This document shows, in pieces, positions 40,999-48,092 of a stretch of 64,000 nucleotides of DNA. The DNA is from Solirubrobacteraceae bacterium. GTDB lineage: Bacteria > Actinomycetota > Thermoleophilia > Solirubrobacterales > Solirubrobacteraceae. Location: positions 43,871 to 107,870 of the forward strand of contig JALNWQ010000016.1 of the NCBI GenBank assembly GCA_023230855.1. Reading direction: 5' to 3'. Every line of letters begins with the position of its first letter. Position 1 is the stretch's first letter. The position numbers were made by a program, and so were the translations under genes. The notes beneath the pieces were generated by a model. The model made no database searches and was not told the DNA's origin. It saw only the letters and a list, made by a program, of their open reading frames with translations.

Positions 40999-42104
40999 GC
41001 GGCGTGCTGGGTCGGGGTGGCGGCGATGCCGGCGACGAGCTGCGCGTCGGTCAGGCCGCAGCGGGTCGCCGACGCGGCGAGGAGCGGCCCGAGGCGGCGG
41101 CGCAGCCAGTCGGCGTTGGTGGGCGGCGCGCCGATCGTGAGCGTCCCGTCGGCGCCGACCGCGACGGCGTGCAGCTGCTGGAGCCACGTCGCTTCGGCCG
41201 GGTCGGCGATCCGGGCGGCGGCGTCGGCGGCGACGCGCTGCCACGCCTCCGTCGCCGCGGCGTCGGGGGCGGCCAGCACCGCGGCGGTGGGCCGTCCCGG
41301 TCGGCCGGGTCGGCGGCGCGGTCGGCCTCGGCGCGGCTCGTCGGCGTCCTGGGCCTGGCCGCCGATGACCGGCGGCCGGTCCTGCCGCAGTCCGTAGCCG
41401 AGGGCCTGGAGCGGCTTGGTGGACATCGACTCGCCGTCGGCCCGGTCGCGGCGGAGCTGCGCACCGAGGGCCGGCCAGTCGATCGGGCGGCGCTCGTCGG
41501 CGAGGTAGCGGCGGATGAGTGCGCCGCGGCTGCGGTCGACCTCGGCGGCGTCGAACCCGGCGTCGATGAGGGCGGCCCGGGCGGCGGGCCAGCAGCTCGG
41601 CTCGTCGATCTGCGCGCCGTCGCGCGCACCGCTGCTGCTGCTAAGTGACGGTTCCTGTGACGGTTCAGTGGATACGGGGGTGCCGCTCTGGCACCCCTCC
41701 CCTGCCGGAGCGGCAGTCTGTCGGGGTGCCGGAGCGGCAGTCTGTCCGCCTGCCGCTATGGCAGGCGGCTGGGCGTCGGCCCAGGTCGAGTAGCCGTCCG
41801 ACTCGGCGACGGGGCGCATCTGGCCACGGTCGTCGTCGGTGGGGGCGAGGACGTAGATCGAGGAGCGCTGTCGGCCGGACGCGCGGCGGCGCTCGTGGCG
41901 ACGGACGAGCCCGGCCTCCTCGAGGTCGGCCAGGGCGCGGCGGACGGTCCTCTCCCCCAGCTCGGTGACCTCGACGAGGTGCCGGACGGCGGGGTAGGCG
42001 ACGCCGTGCGCGTCGGCCGTGTCGGCGAGCACGAGCAGCACCGCCTTGCGGGCGGGGCTCCCGGTGGTCTGGGCGGCGGCCCAGGTCATCGCGACGTGGC
42101 TCAC
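40995..42104 (-). CDS. winged-helix replication-initiator-like protein
   Basis: 369 residues. The N-terminal 75 residues are a winged helix of the replication-initiator type (KAVLLVLADTADAHGVAYPAVRHLVEVTELGERTVRRALADLEEAGLV). A disordered Pro/Ser linker follows, then a C-terminal helical domain (WLQQLHAVAVGADGTLTIGAPPTNADWLRRRLGPLLAAS) that resembles the DnaA N-terminal or DnaT-like part. It is the best replication candidate in the prophage, as no helicase or polymerase is encoded. Confidence 0.72.
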   Translation of the reverse strand: MSHVAMTWAAAQTTGSPARKAVLLVLADTADAHGVAYPAVRHLVEVTELGERTVRRALADLEEAGLVRRHERRRASGRQRSSIYVLAPTDDDRGQMRPVAESDGYSTWADAQPPAIAAGGQTAAPAPRQTAAPAGEGCQSGTPVSTEPSQEPSLSSSSGARDGAQIDEPSCWPAARAALIDAGFDAAEVDRSRGALIRRYLADERRPIDWPALGAQLRRDRADGESMSTKPLQALGYGLRQDRPPVIGGQAQDADEPRRGRPRRRPGRPGRPTAAVLAAPDAAATEAWQRVAADAAARIADPAEATWLQQLHAVAVGADGTLTIGAPPTNADWLRRRLGPLLAASATRCGLTDAQLVAGIAATPTQHAA

Positions 42105-42352
42105 AGTCCCTCTCTCAGTCGGGCGCGGCCGGCCTCGGTGAGGAGGACCCGGTCGTCGGCGGTCTGCCAGAGCAGGCAGCGCTTGCGCAGGCCGCCGACG
42201 GTGGCGCGGGTGGCGCCGCGGCCGGCGGTGCCGCTGCGGTTGGCGGCGTGCAGGACGGTGTCGACCGTCGGGGCGATCGCGTCCTCTCCGGCGTGACGGT
42301 CGAAGTCGTCGAGGACGCGCATGACGGCGCGCTGGGGCAGCGAGAGGCTCAC
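42101..42352 (-). CDS. small winged-helix protein
   Basis: 83 residues from GTG 42352. The whole protein looks like a winged helix (LPQRAVMRVLDDFDRH, GRGATRATVGGLRKRCLLWQTADDRVLLTEAGRARLREGL). It is flanked by 4-bp overlaps. Probably DNA-binding in early gene control. Confidence 0.65.
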   Translation of the reverse strand: MSLSLPQRAVMRVLDDFDRHAGEDAIAPTVDTVLHAANRSGTAGRGATRATVGGLRKRCLLWQTADDRVLLTEAGRARLREGL

Positions 42353-42831
42353 GTCGTGCTCTCCCGGGGGTTGGTGGGGATGAGGTAGCGGCTCGGCCAC
42401 CGCGGGTCGCGGATGGCGTGCAGTCGGCCGGTGCGGATCCGGTGCTGGACCGTCCCGGTGGTCAGGCCGTGGCGGTCGGCGTACTGGGCCACGGTCTGGT
42501 GGCCCTCCGGGGCGGTGATCAGGCGATTGTGGTGGCGGTGGGCGGGGCTGACGCCGGTGCGGCGCAGGCGCTGGCTCACGGTGGTCTGGTGGACGCCGAG
42601 GCGGGCGGCGACGGCCGTCGCCGTTCCGAGGTCGGCGAGCAGGTCGAGCGTGCGGTCGATGTCCTCGTCGGTGAGGCGGCGACGTCCGGCGACGGCGGCG
42701 TGCGGGCGCATCTCGACACCGGCGGCGTGGAGCCTGCGGCGGACGGTCTCGGGGTGCAGCCCCGCGGCCCGTCCGATCTGGACGGTGGACTCGCCGTCGC
42801 GGTAGCGGCGGGCGATCTCGGCGAGCGTCAC
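42349..42831 (-). CDS. multi-helix-turn-helix protein
   Basis: 160 residues from GTG 42831. Three successive HTH units are seen: LAEIARRYRDGESTVQIGRAAGLHPETVRRRLHAAGV, TATAVAARLGVHQTTVSQRLRRTGV and TVAQYADRHGLTTGTVQHRIRTGRL. They resemble resolvase C-terminal or homeodomain-like units. It has no recombinase domain, so it is probably a DNA-binding regulator or origin protein. Confidence 0.72.
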   Translation of the reverse strand: MTLAEIARRYRDGESTVQIGRAAGLHPETVRRRLHAAGVEMRPHAAVAGRRRLTDEDIDRTLDLLADLGTATAVAARLGVHQTTVSQRLRRTGVSPAHRHHNRLITAPEGHQTVAQYADRHGLTTGTVQHRIRTGRLHAIRDPRWPSRYLIPTNPRESTT

Positions 42832-43112
42832 GCGCTCACCGCCAGTCCGGTCTCGTCGCGGAGCCACTGCAGCGCGCAGATCGCGGCGGTCGTGAACGTC
42901 TGGTCGCGGCCGCGGCCGTCGGCGATCGGGAACCGCTTCGTGCGCATGTTCCCGGCGGGCCCGAGCTCGACGCCGTAGGCCAGGCGCGGGGTGCGGTGGC
43001 GGCCCTCGCCGGTCCAGACGATGGCGAGCGACGTCCAGACCTCGACGCCGTGCTGGTGGCGCAGCATCTTGCAGTGGTCGTTGAGGCGCGTGATCGCGTC
43101 GAGGTAGCTCAC
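42828..43112 (-). CDS. small hypothetical early protein
   Basis: 94 residues from GTG 43112. A beta-rich centre (VEVWTSLAIVWTGEG, PRLAYGVELGPAGNMRTKRFPI) follows an N-terminal helix. No family is recognised. It is coupled to both neighbours. Confidence 0.62.
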   Translation of the reverse strand: MSYLDAITRLNDHCKMLRHQHGVEVWTSLAIVWTGEGRHRTPRLAYGVELGPAGNMRTKRFPIADGRGRDQTFTTAAICALQWLRDETGLAVSA

Positions 43113-43318
43113 GTCGTGGGCTCCTCGACGAGGCGGTGCCCGGCGATCCGGTCGCCACTGACGAGGACGGTCCCCCGGAGCAGCTGGCCACGGGCGCCAC
43201 GGTGCTCGAGCACCGCGCCGTGCTCGCGGACCTCCACCACGGTCCGGTACTGCCGCACGCCGCGCTGGCGGTCGTCCTTGGCGTTGGAGGCCCAGATCTG
43301 GCCGACGACGACGGTCAT
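43109..43318 (-). CDS. small beta-rich early protein
   Basis: 69 residues (MTVVVGQIWASNAKDDRQRGVRQYRTVVEVREHGAVLEHRG and more). The pattern of short strands looks like an SH3-type or KOW-like barrel, as in some small phage nucleic-acid-binding proteins. Function unknown. Confidence 0.62.
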   Translation of the reverse strand: MTVVVGQIWASNAKDDRQRGVRQYRTVVEVREHGAVLEHRGARGQLLRGTVLVSGDRIAGHRLVEEPTT

Positions 43319-43761
43319 CGGTCCGTCTCCCGTCGGGTCGAGGTGAGGGGCCTGCCGTCGAGGTGGTTGAGCAGCGCGTCGCGGGCGGCGACCGGGTCGC
43401 CGGCCTGGAGCTCGGCGACGGCGAGGTCGATCGCGTCGCGGGTCTGGTCGCGGCGGAGGTCGTGCGCGGCGCGGAGGTCCAGGACCGCGCGACGGTCGCC
43501 GTCAGCCCGGTCGAGGAGCTGGCCGTAGCCGACGCGGTCGAGGAGGACGTGGGCGCGCTCGATGCGGGTGCGGGGGTCGCCGGCGCTCCACCACGGTCCG
43601 AGCGAGAGGTCGTCGGCGAGGAGGTCGACGGCCTGCTCGAGGGTGGCCGGGCTGACCCTGCCACAAGGTGTGAAGGGGTCAGCGCTGCCGTCAGGACGCT
43701 CGGCGGGCGTCGCCCTGGCAGGCCCTGGCGGCGGTGCGACGGTGGGTCCGGTTGGGGTCAC
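43315..43761 (-). CDS. hypothetical protein heading the long minus-strand operon
   Basis: 148 residues with a disordered N-terminus and helical body (TLEQAVDLLADDLSLGPWWSAGDPRTRIERAHVLLDRVGYGQL, RDQTRDAIDLAVAELQAGDPVAARDALLNHL). It is the first gene inside attR, so the early promoter must lie between 43762 and 43890. I cannot define it. Confidence 0.62.
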   Translation of the reverse strand: MTPTGPTVAPPPGPARATPAERPDGSADPFTPCGRVSPATLEQAVDLLADDLSLGPWWSAGDPRTRIERAHVLLDRVGYGQLLDRADGDRRAVLDLRAAHDLRRDQTRDAIDLAVAELQAGDPVAARDALLNHLDGRPLTSTRRETDR

Positions 43762-43890
43762 CGGGCCGCGGTTCGGCCCGTCCGGGCGGGCCGGTCCGGG
43801 TTCGGGTCCGGCATCCCGATTCGTCCGATGTGCAGGCGTTTCGTCGCCGGTCGGTGTCTGTTCTTCGTGTCTCTCGTTCCCTACCGAGCC

Positions 43891-43935
43891 CTCGTAATGA
43901 AGGGGTCAGCGGTTCGAGTCCGCTCGGAGGCTTCT
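43891..43935. other. attR with variant tRNA-Thr 3' half
   Basis: 43891-43907 is identical to attL. The next 28 bp repeat the tRNA 3' half, but with the T-stem changed from GACGG/CCGTC to AGCGG/CCGCT. Both sides of the stem change together, so the arm still pairs. The 5' half of the tRNA is absent. It is a displaced tRNA end, not a working gene. Confidence 0.85.
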
Positions 43936-43956
43936 TCGGTAGGTGCAGGGTAGACC

Positions 43957-43990
43957 GCGTCCCCGGTGGCCATCACGGCCCCGGGGACGC
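43957..43990 (+). terminator. terminator hairpin after the displaced tRNA 3' half
   Basis: GCGTCCCCGG and CCGGGGACGC form a 10-bp stem 22 bp past the tRNA-like end, the same arrangement as the hairpin at 4607 after the intact tRNA. Confidence 0.65.
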
Positions 43991-44043
43991 GCTCGTTTCG
44001 CGTCCCGTTTGCGTCCGTGACGTCGCCGGTGGTCTCGATGGCG

Positions 44044-44110
44044 GCCGGGGTCGGGGTCGTGTGGAGGGCGGCGAGGCCGTCGCCGGTGGCGGTCGCAGGG
44101 GGCATCGCGC
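44044..44110 (-). pseudogene. fragment homologous to the prophage left-end gene
   Basis: 44050-44094 matches 4733-4777 at 43 of 45 bases and in the same reading frame encodes DGLAALHTTPT, as in the prophage gene at 4555-5025. Upstream similarity ends abruptly, so only the gene's end remains. It lies outside attR and is best read as the remains of an earlier element that had used the same tRNA. Confidence 0.7.
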
Positions 44111-44289
44111 GAGCGTCGCGCCGCTCCACCCGCCCACGTCGCCTGCGTCGCGCCACTCGACCCGTCCACGTCACCTGCGCCACGCCCGTGCGCCGGACCC
44201 CACCGCACGGCGCCACCGACGGTGACCCACACGGGGCCCCTGCACGATCGCGTGCATGTCGTCCCGCCGGCCGCCTAGCCTCGACGGCG

Positions 44290-44925
44290 ATGCTGCGCGA
44301 CGTTCCGCACGCCCGCTTCGAGCGCCACGTCACCCTCCTCGGCCGTCGATACGCGCTGGTCCTCGATCAGCGGCGCGGGCCCGTGATGGTGTGGGGCGCG
44401 CGCGCCTTCCGGGCCATCCGGTCCGAGCAGGACAAACGGCCCGTCCCCCTGCTCGAGGACGGCCACCGGCGCTGGTGGCTCTTCGAGGACCGCATATGGG
44501 CAGGTGACGGCGACCTCGACACCGACGACGTCCTGGCGCTCGTCCGTGACCGGAGCCGCCGACGCCGACGCCGCGTCGCCCACGCCCGGGCCGCCCTCGC
44601 CCACGACCGGGCGCACCGCGACGCCGGAGGCCACGCCACGCGGACGGACCGCCGTGGACGCCGACGGGACCCGGAGAGGCCCCCGACCGGCCCCACCGCC
44701 GACCGCGCGACGCCGGCCGACCGACGCCACCGACGCCCCATCCCGGTCGACGTGCGCCGGGCCGTCTGGACCCGGGACGACGGACGATGCACCGCGTGCG
44801 GCACCGACTTCGACCTGCAGTTCGACCACGTGATCCCCATCGCCACCGGAGGCGCGGACACCGTCGAGAACCTGCAGGTCCTCTGCGGCCCGTGCAACCG
44901 TGCCAAGGGCGCCACCGTCGGCTGA
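44290..44925 (+). CDS. chromosomal HNH endonuclease
   Basis: 211 residues. A 90-residue N-terminal domain (HARFERHVTLLGRRYALVLDQRRGPVMVWGARAFRAIRSEQ) is followed by an Arg-rich linker and a C-terminal HNH domain: IPVDVRRAVWTRDDGRCTACGTDFDLQFDHVIPIATGGADTVENLQVLCGPCNRAKGA. Paired CxxC motifs and the DHVIP motif are present. ATG 44290 fits the domain start. It adjoins the att region, so it may be part of the older element. Confidence 0.85.
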   Translation: MLRDVPHARFERHVTLLGRRYALVLDQRRGPVMVWGARAFRAIRSEQDKRPVPLLEDGHRRWWLFEDRIWAGDGDLDTDDVLALVRDRSRRRRRRVAHARAALAHDRAHRDAGGHATRTDRRGRRRDPERPPTGPTADRATPADRRHRRPIPVDVRRAVWTRDDGRCTACGTDFDLQFDHVIPIATGGADTVENLQVLCGPCNRAKGATVG

Positions 44926-45000
44926 CGGACCCGCGCCGCCGCGGGCCCCCCACCGACCGGCGCGACCCGACGCCCCGGCCGGACGCGCCCGACCCTCCGG

Positions 45001-47142
45001 TCAGGAGCAGGCGCCCGGGGCGCCGTTCGGCCGCGGCGGCTCTCCCGTCGTCGGGGTGATCCGCACCGTGGTCCGTCGCTCCCCGTCGGCAGCGACCCTC
45101 ACGCTCAGCAGCGCGACGCGCCGGGTCCGCGGGCTCGTCGCCACCGACGGCACGGTCACCGCCCGCAACCGCGATCCACGCGGCACCTCGCACAGGTCGA
45201 CCGCGTAGCCGCCCGACGCGGACTCGACGACGAGGCCGACGGCCCCGGCCGCCGACACGGACCGCCCCGTCAGCCGCTCGGTGCGGCCGCTGCGACGGAC
45301 GACCGTCAACCGCGCGCCGTCGCCCCACGACGGGAACCTCGTCGTCGCCGTGCCGGCCCGCTCGGCCTCCACCGTGCGACGGACGACGACGAACCCGCGG
45401 TGGAACCGCTGGTGCAACTCGACCGACCCGGCCGCGTTCGCGACCCGCGACCGCACCCGCAACGCCCCGGTGAACGTGTCCCGCACGTCCGACCGGCGCG
45501 GGCCTGCGTCGACCCGCACGCTCGTGCGCCCCCGCCGCACGGTCGACCGGCCCGGCTGCGTGTCCAGCACCACCCGGCCCCGCCGCACGAGGTCGAGCCC
45601 GAACGCCGACCGGCCGCTACCGCCGATGCCCGACACCGGCATGCCGTCGGCGTTGAGCAGGCGGGCCATCTCGATGCCGCCGTAGTCGTCGGTCGGGTGC
45701 CGGACCAGGACCCCCGTCGAGTACGCCGGGGTCGACACCACCAGCCGCCCCACCCCGTTGTCGCGGGCGAACCACGCCGGCGGCCGCTCCGGCGCCGCGT
45801 TGCCGGGGCGCAGCAACGCCAGGCGCGACGCGTGCGCCTGCACCCGGGTGGCCGTGAACACCGGGTCGTTGCCCTCCGACCGGTCGCGCCCCTCGACCCC
45901 CCACAGCTGGCTCGGCAACCGGCCGTCCGGGTACGCCGACGCCCACCGCTCGTACGTGCGCAGCCCCGCGTCGGCGACCGCCGCCGCCCACGCCGACTGG
46001 TCCGGTGCGGCCGACAGCCGACGGGCGGTGATGAACGTCTCCAGCCCCTGCTGCGCGAACGCCCAGTACCGGGCCAGCCACCACCGCCGGGTCCCCAGGC
46101 TCGTGTCCCAGTTCAACGCGCCGGCGTGCGTCCAGTCCCCGAACATCACCCGCTGCGACCATTCGCGCAACCGCTGCTCCTGCGGGCCCGACAGCGGCCG
46201 CATCCCCGCACGGACCGCCATGTCGTAGTGCCGCAGGCCGGAGAACACGAGGTTCTCGTACTCGCTCGTCGACAGCAGCGGCGCCCCGATCGCCGACGCC
46301 TTGCGCTGCGCGTACAGCAGGCCCAGGCCGGGGTTGAGGAACGGGGTGCGGGCCGGGTCGAGCGCGATCCGCGACCCACGGACGAACCGCGACAACTGCC
46401 GTCGGTAGTCGTCGAGGAACCGTCGGTCGCCGGTGACGTGGAACGCCGCCGCATCGAGGTCGGCATGCCAGTTCCACTGCGTCAGGAACTGGGCGGGATA
46501 CCGGTAGAACGGCGAGTCCGCCACCGACGAGATCGCCCCGGCGATCCGGTCGCGCAGCCCCGCCGGCAGGCCGACGACGTCCCGGGCGTCCCACGCCGCC
46601 GTCAGCGCGTCCACGACCTGGGCGTCGACCGCGACGTGCTGCCAGCCCGGTCGCAGGCTCGACGACGTCCACCCCGGCACGTGCCCGTGGGTCCCACGCG
46701 GCGCCTCCGTCGGCGGGGCGATGAACGCGGGCGCCCGGGTCAGCAGGTCCACGAGGGCGTGGACCCGGTCGTCGCGACGCGTCGCGCCGACATGACCGCC
46801 GAGCGCCGCCGACGCATGGACCTGGAGCATGTTCGCGGCGAGCCGGACGTCCTCGGTCCCGTCGACGGGCATGTACCGGCCGAGGGTGGCGCTCCAGTAC
46901 GGCTCGACGTCGGCCTGGCGTCGGTCGGCGAACGCCCACAGCTCGGCCACCGACAGCGGCTCCGCCTCGTCCGGCAGCGGCACGCTGATCGGGGACCGGT
47001 CGCCGCCATCGCCCTTCGCGGCGGCGGTCGCGGCGGTCGCGGGCGCACCGATCATCGCGCCCAGGACGGCGATGGCGACGGCGATCGCGGGCGTGCCGAG
47101 GTCGCGCGCCCGCCCCCGCGGTGAGCGCGTCCCCGTGAGCAT
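45001..47142 (-). CDS. large secreted protein, possible polysaccharide-lyase-like toroid
   Basis: 713 residues. A signal peptide (GTPAIAVAIAVLGAMIGAPATAATAAA) follows a basic start. Residues about 50-430 are helical (VAELWAFADRRQADVEPYW, FYRYPAQFLTQWNWHADLDAAAFHVTGDRRFLDDYRRQL, LNWDTSLGTRRWWLARYWAFAQQGLETF), which fits an (alpha/alpha)6 toroid. Residues about 470-713 are beta-rich. This two-part layout recalls heparinase II/III or alginate lyases. I see no certain catalytic set, so lyase function is only inferred. Confidence 0.7.
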   Translation of the reverse strand: MLTGTRSPRGRARDLGTPAIAVAIAVLGAMIGAPATAATAAAKGDGGDRSPISVPLPDEAEPLSVAELWAFADRRQADVEPYWSATLGRYMPVDGTEDVRLAANMLQVHASAALGGHVGATRRDDRVHALVDLLTRAPAFIAPPTEAPRGTHGHVPGWTSSSLRPGWQHVAVDAQVVDALTAAWDARDVVGLPAGLRDRIAGAISSVADSPFYRYPAQFLTQWNWHADLDAAAFHVTGDRRFLDDYRRQLSRFVRGSRIALDPARTPFLNPGLGLLYAQRKASAIGAPLLSTSEYENLVFSGLRHYDMAVRAGMRPLSGPQEQRLREWSQRVMFGDWTHAGALNWDTSLGTRRWWLARYWAFAQQGLETFITARRLSAAPDQSAWAAAVADAGLRTYERWASAYPDGRLPSQLWGVEGRDRSEGNDPVFTATRVQAHASRLALLRPGNAAPERPPAWFARDNGVGRLVVSTPAYSTGVLVRHPTDDYGGIEMARLLNADGMPVSGIGGSGRSAFGLDLVRRGRVVLDTQPGRSTVRRGRTSVRVDAGPRRSDVRDTFTGALRVRSRVANAAGSVELHQRFHRGFVVVRRTVEAERAGTATTRFPSWGDGARLTVVRRSGRTERLTGRSVSAAGAVGLVVESASGGYAVDLCEVPRGSRLRAVTVPSVATSPRTRRVALLSVRVAADGERRTTVRITPTTGEPPRPNGAPGACS

Positions 47143-47236
47143 CGCGGCGACGCTAGCAGCGGGTCCGGCGGTCGCGAGCCGGTCCCCGACGCACGCGACG
47201 GCCCACGGGCGGCCGCCGATGCGGTTCCATTCCCCC

Positions 47237-48073
47237 ATGAGCGCGAGCACCCCCACCCCCGCCGGTCCGCTGGTCGCCGTCATCACCGGGGCGTCGAGCG
47301 GCCTGGGCGAGGCGACCGCCCGCCGCCTCGCCCGCGAGCCGCACGCCCGGCTCGTCCTCGTCGCCCGCCGCGAGGAGCGGCTGCGCACGCTCGCCGCCGA
47401 CCTGACCGGGCTGGGCGCGACCGTCACCTGGGTGGCGGCGGACCTCACCGACGACGACGCGCCGACACGGGTCCGCGACCACGTGCGGGCGGAGCACGGG
47501 GCCCCGACGTTGCTCGTCAACAACGCCGGGGCCGGGTTCCGCGCACGGTTCGGGAGCGAGCGCAACGGCGGGTTCGCGAACCACCGCAAGACGTTCGCGT
47601 TGAACTACGACGCGGTCCTGCGACTCACCGAGGCGCTGCTACCCGACCTGCGCGCCGCGGCGCCGAGCGCGATCGTCAACGTCGCGAGCGTCGCCGCGCA
47701 CGTCGCCCGCCCCGGCGCCGGGGCGTACTCGGCGAGCAAGGCCGCGCTCGCCGCGTGGTCGGAGGCGCTGCGCGCCGAGGAGGCACCGCACGGCGTCCAC
47801 GTCGGCACCGTCAAGCCCGGGTTCTTCCCCACCGAGGGGTTCCCCGCCACCGAGCTCAAGGAGGGCCGCCTGAGCCGCCTGGCGCTCGGCGACCAGGACG
47901 ACGTCGCCGAGGCGATCGTCCAGTGCGGCCTGCGGGGCAAGGACGAGCGGATCACGCCGCGGTTCTACAACGCCGCGATCGTGCTGCAGGGGGTGCTGCC
48001 GCAGGTGATCCGCCGGGTCGTCGGATCGGACCGTGCGCAGGTCCTCGCGACGAAGACCGTGTCGGACGAGTAG
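47237..48073 (+). CDS. short-chain dehydrogenase/reductase
   Basis: 278 residues. Rossmann cofactor motif TGASSGLGEATARRLA (TGxxxGxG), VARRE after strand 2 (Arg favours NADP), NNAGAG, Ser-Tyr-Lys set with NVASVAAHVARPGAGAYSASKAA (YxxxK), and VKPGFFPTEGF after strand 6. The C-terminal lengthens beyond classical SDRs. Substrate unknown. It is divergent from the secreted-protein gene and 19 bp upstream of the SNF2 gene. Confidence 0.92.
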   Translation: MSASTPTPAGPLVAVITGASSGLGEATARRLAREPHARLVLVARREERLRTLAADLTGLGATVTWVAADLTDDDAPTRVRDHVRAEHGAPTLLVNNAGAGFRARFGSERNGGFANHRKTFALNYDAVLRLTEALLPDLRAAAPSAIVNVASVAAHVARPGAGAYSASKAALAAWSEALRAEEAPHGVHVGTVKPGFFPTEGFPATELKEGRLSRLALGDQDDVAEAIVQCGLRGKDERITPRFYNAAIVLQGVLPQVIRRVVGSDRAQVLATKTVSDE

Positions 48074-48092
48074 CGCCGGACCGATCCCGGGC

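Larger units (their letters stand above)
4558..43907. mobile_element. complete myovirus-type prophage in tRNA-Thr
   Basis: About 39.3 kb bounded by 17-bp att cores carry integrase, excisionase-like protein, repressor, replication, packaging, capsid, contractile tail, baseplate and lysis genes in normal order. The sheath (28497-29972), tube, gp25-like and gpJ-like proteins show a contractile tail. I see no inactivated structural gene, so the prophage may be inducible. Non-structural cargo sits between 10.4 and 16.3 kb. Confidence 0.93.
43936..44289. other. gap holding the remains of an older insertion
   Basis: About 350 bp between attR and the HNH gene hold a terminator (43957-43990), a gene fragment (44050-44094) and otherwise GC-rich sequence with no supported gene. 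Confidence 0.6.

Noticed and set aside
43891..43935. Possible second tRNA-Thr gene
   Set aside because: Only the 3' half is present; no acceptor 5' strand or D-arm precedes it.
43881..44333. Minus-strand frame ending in TRTADPFITRAR
   Set aside because: Its end is the antisense translation of the tRNA 3' half and the rest is low complexity. Only the 45-bp fragment is meaningful.
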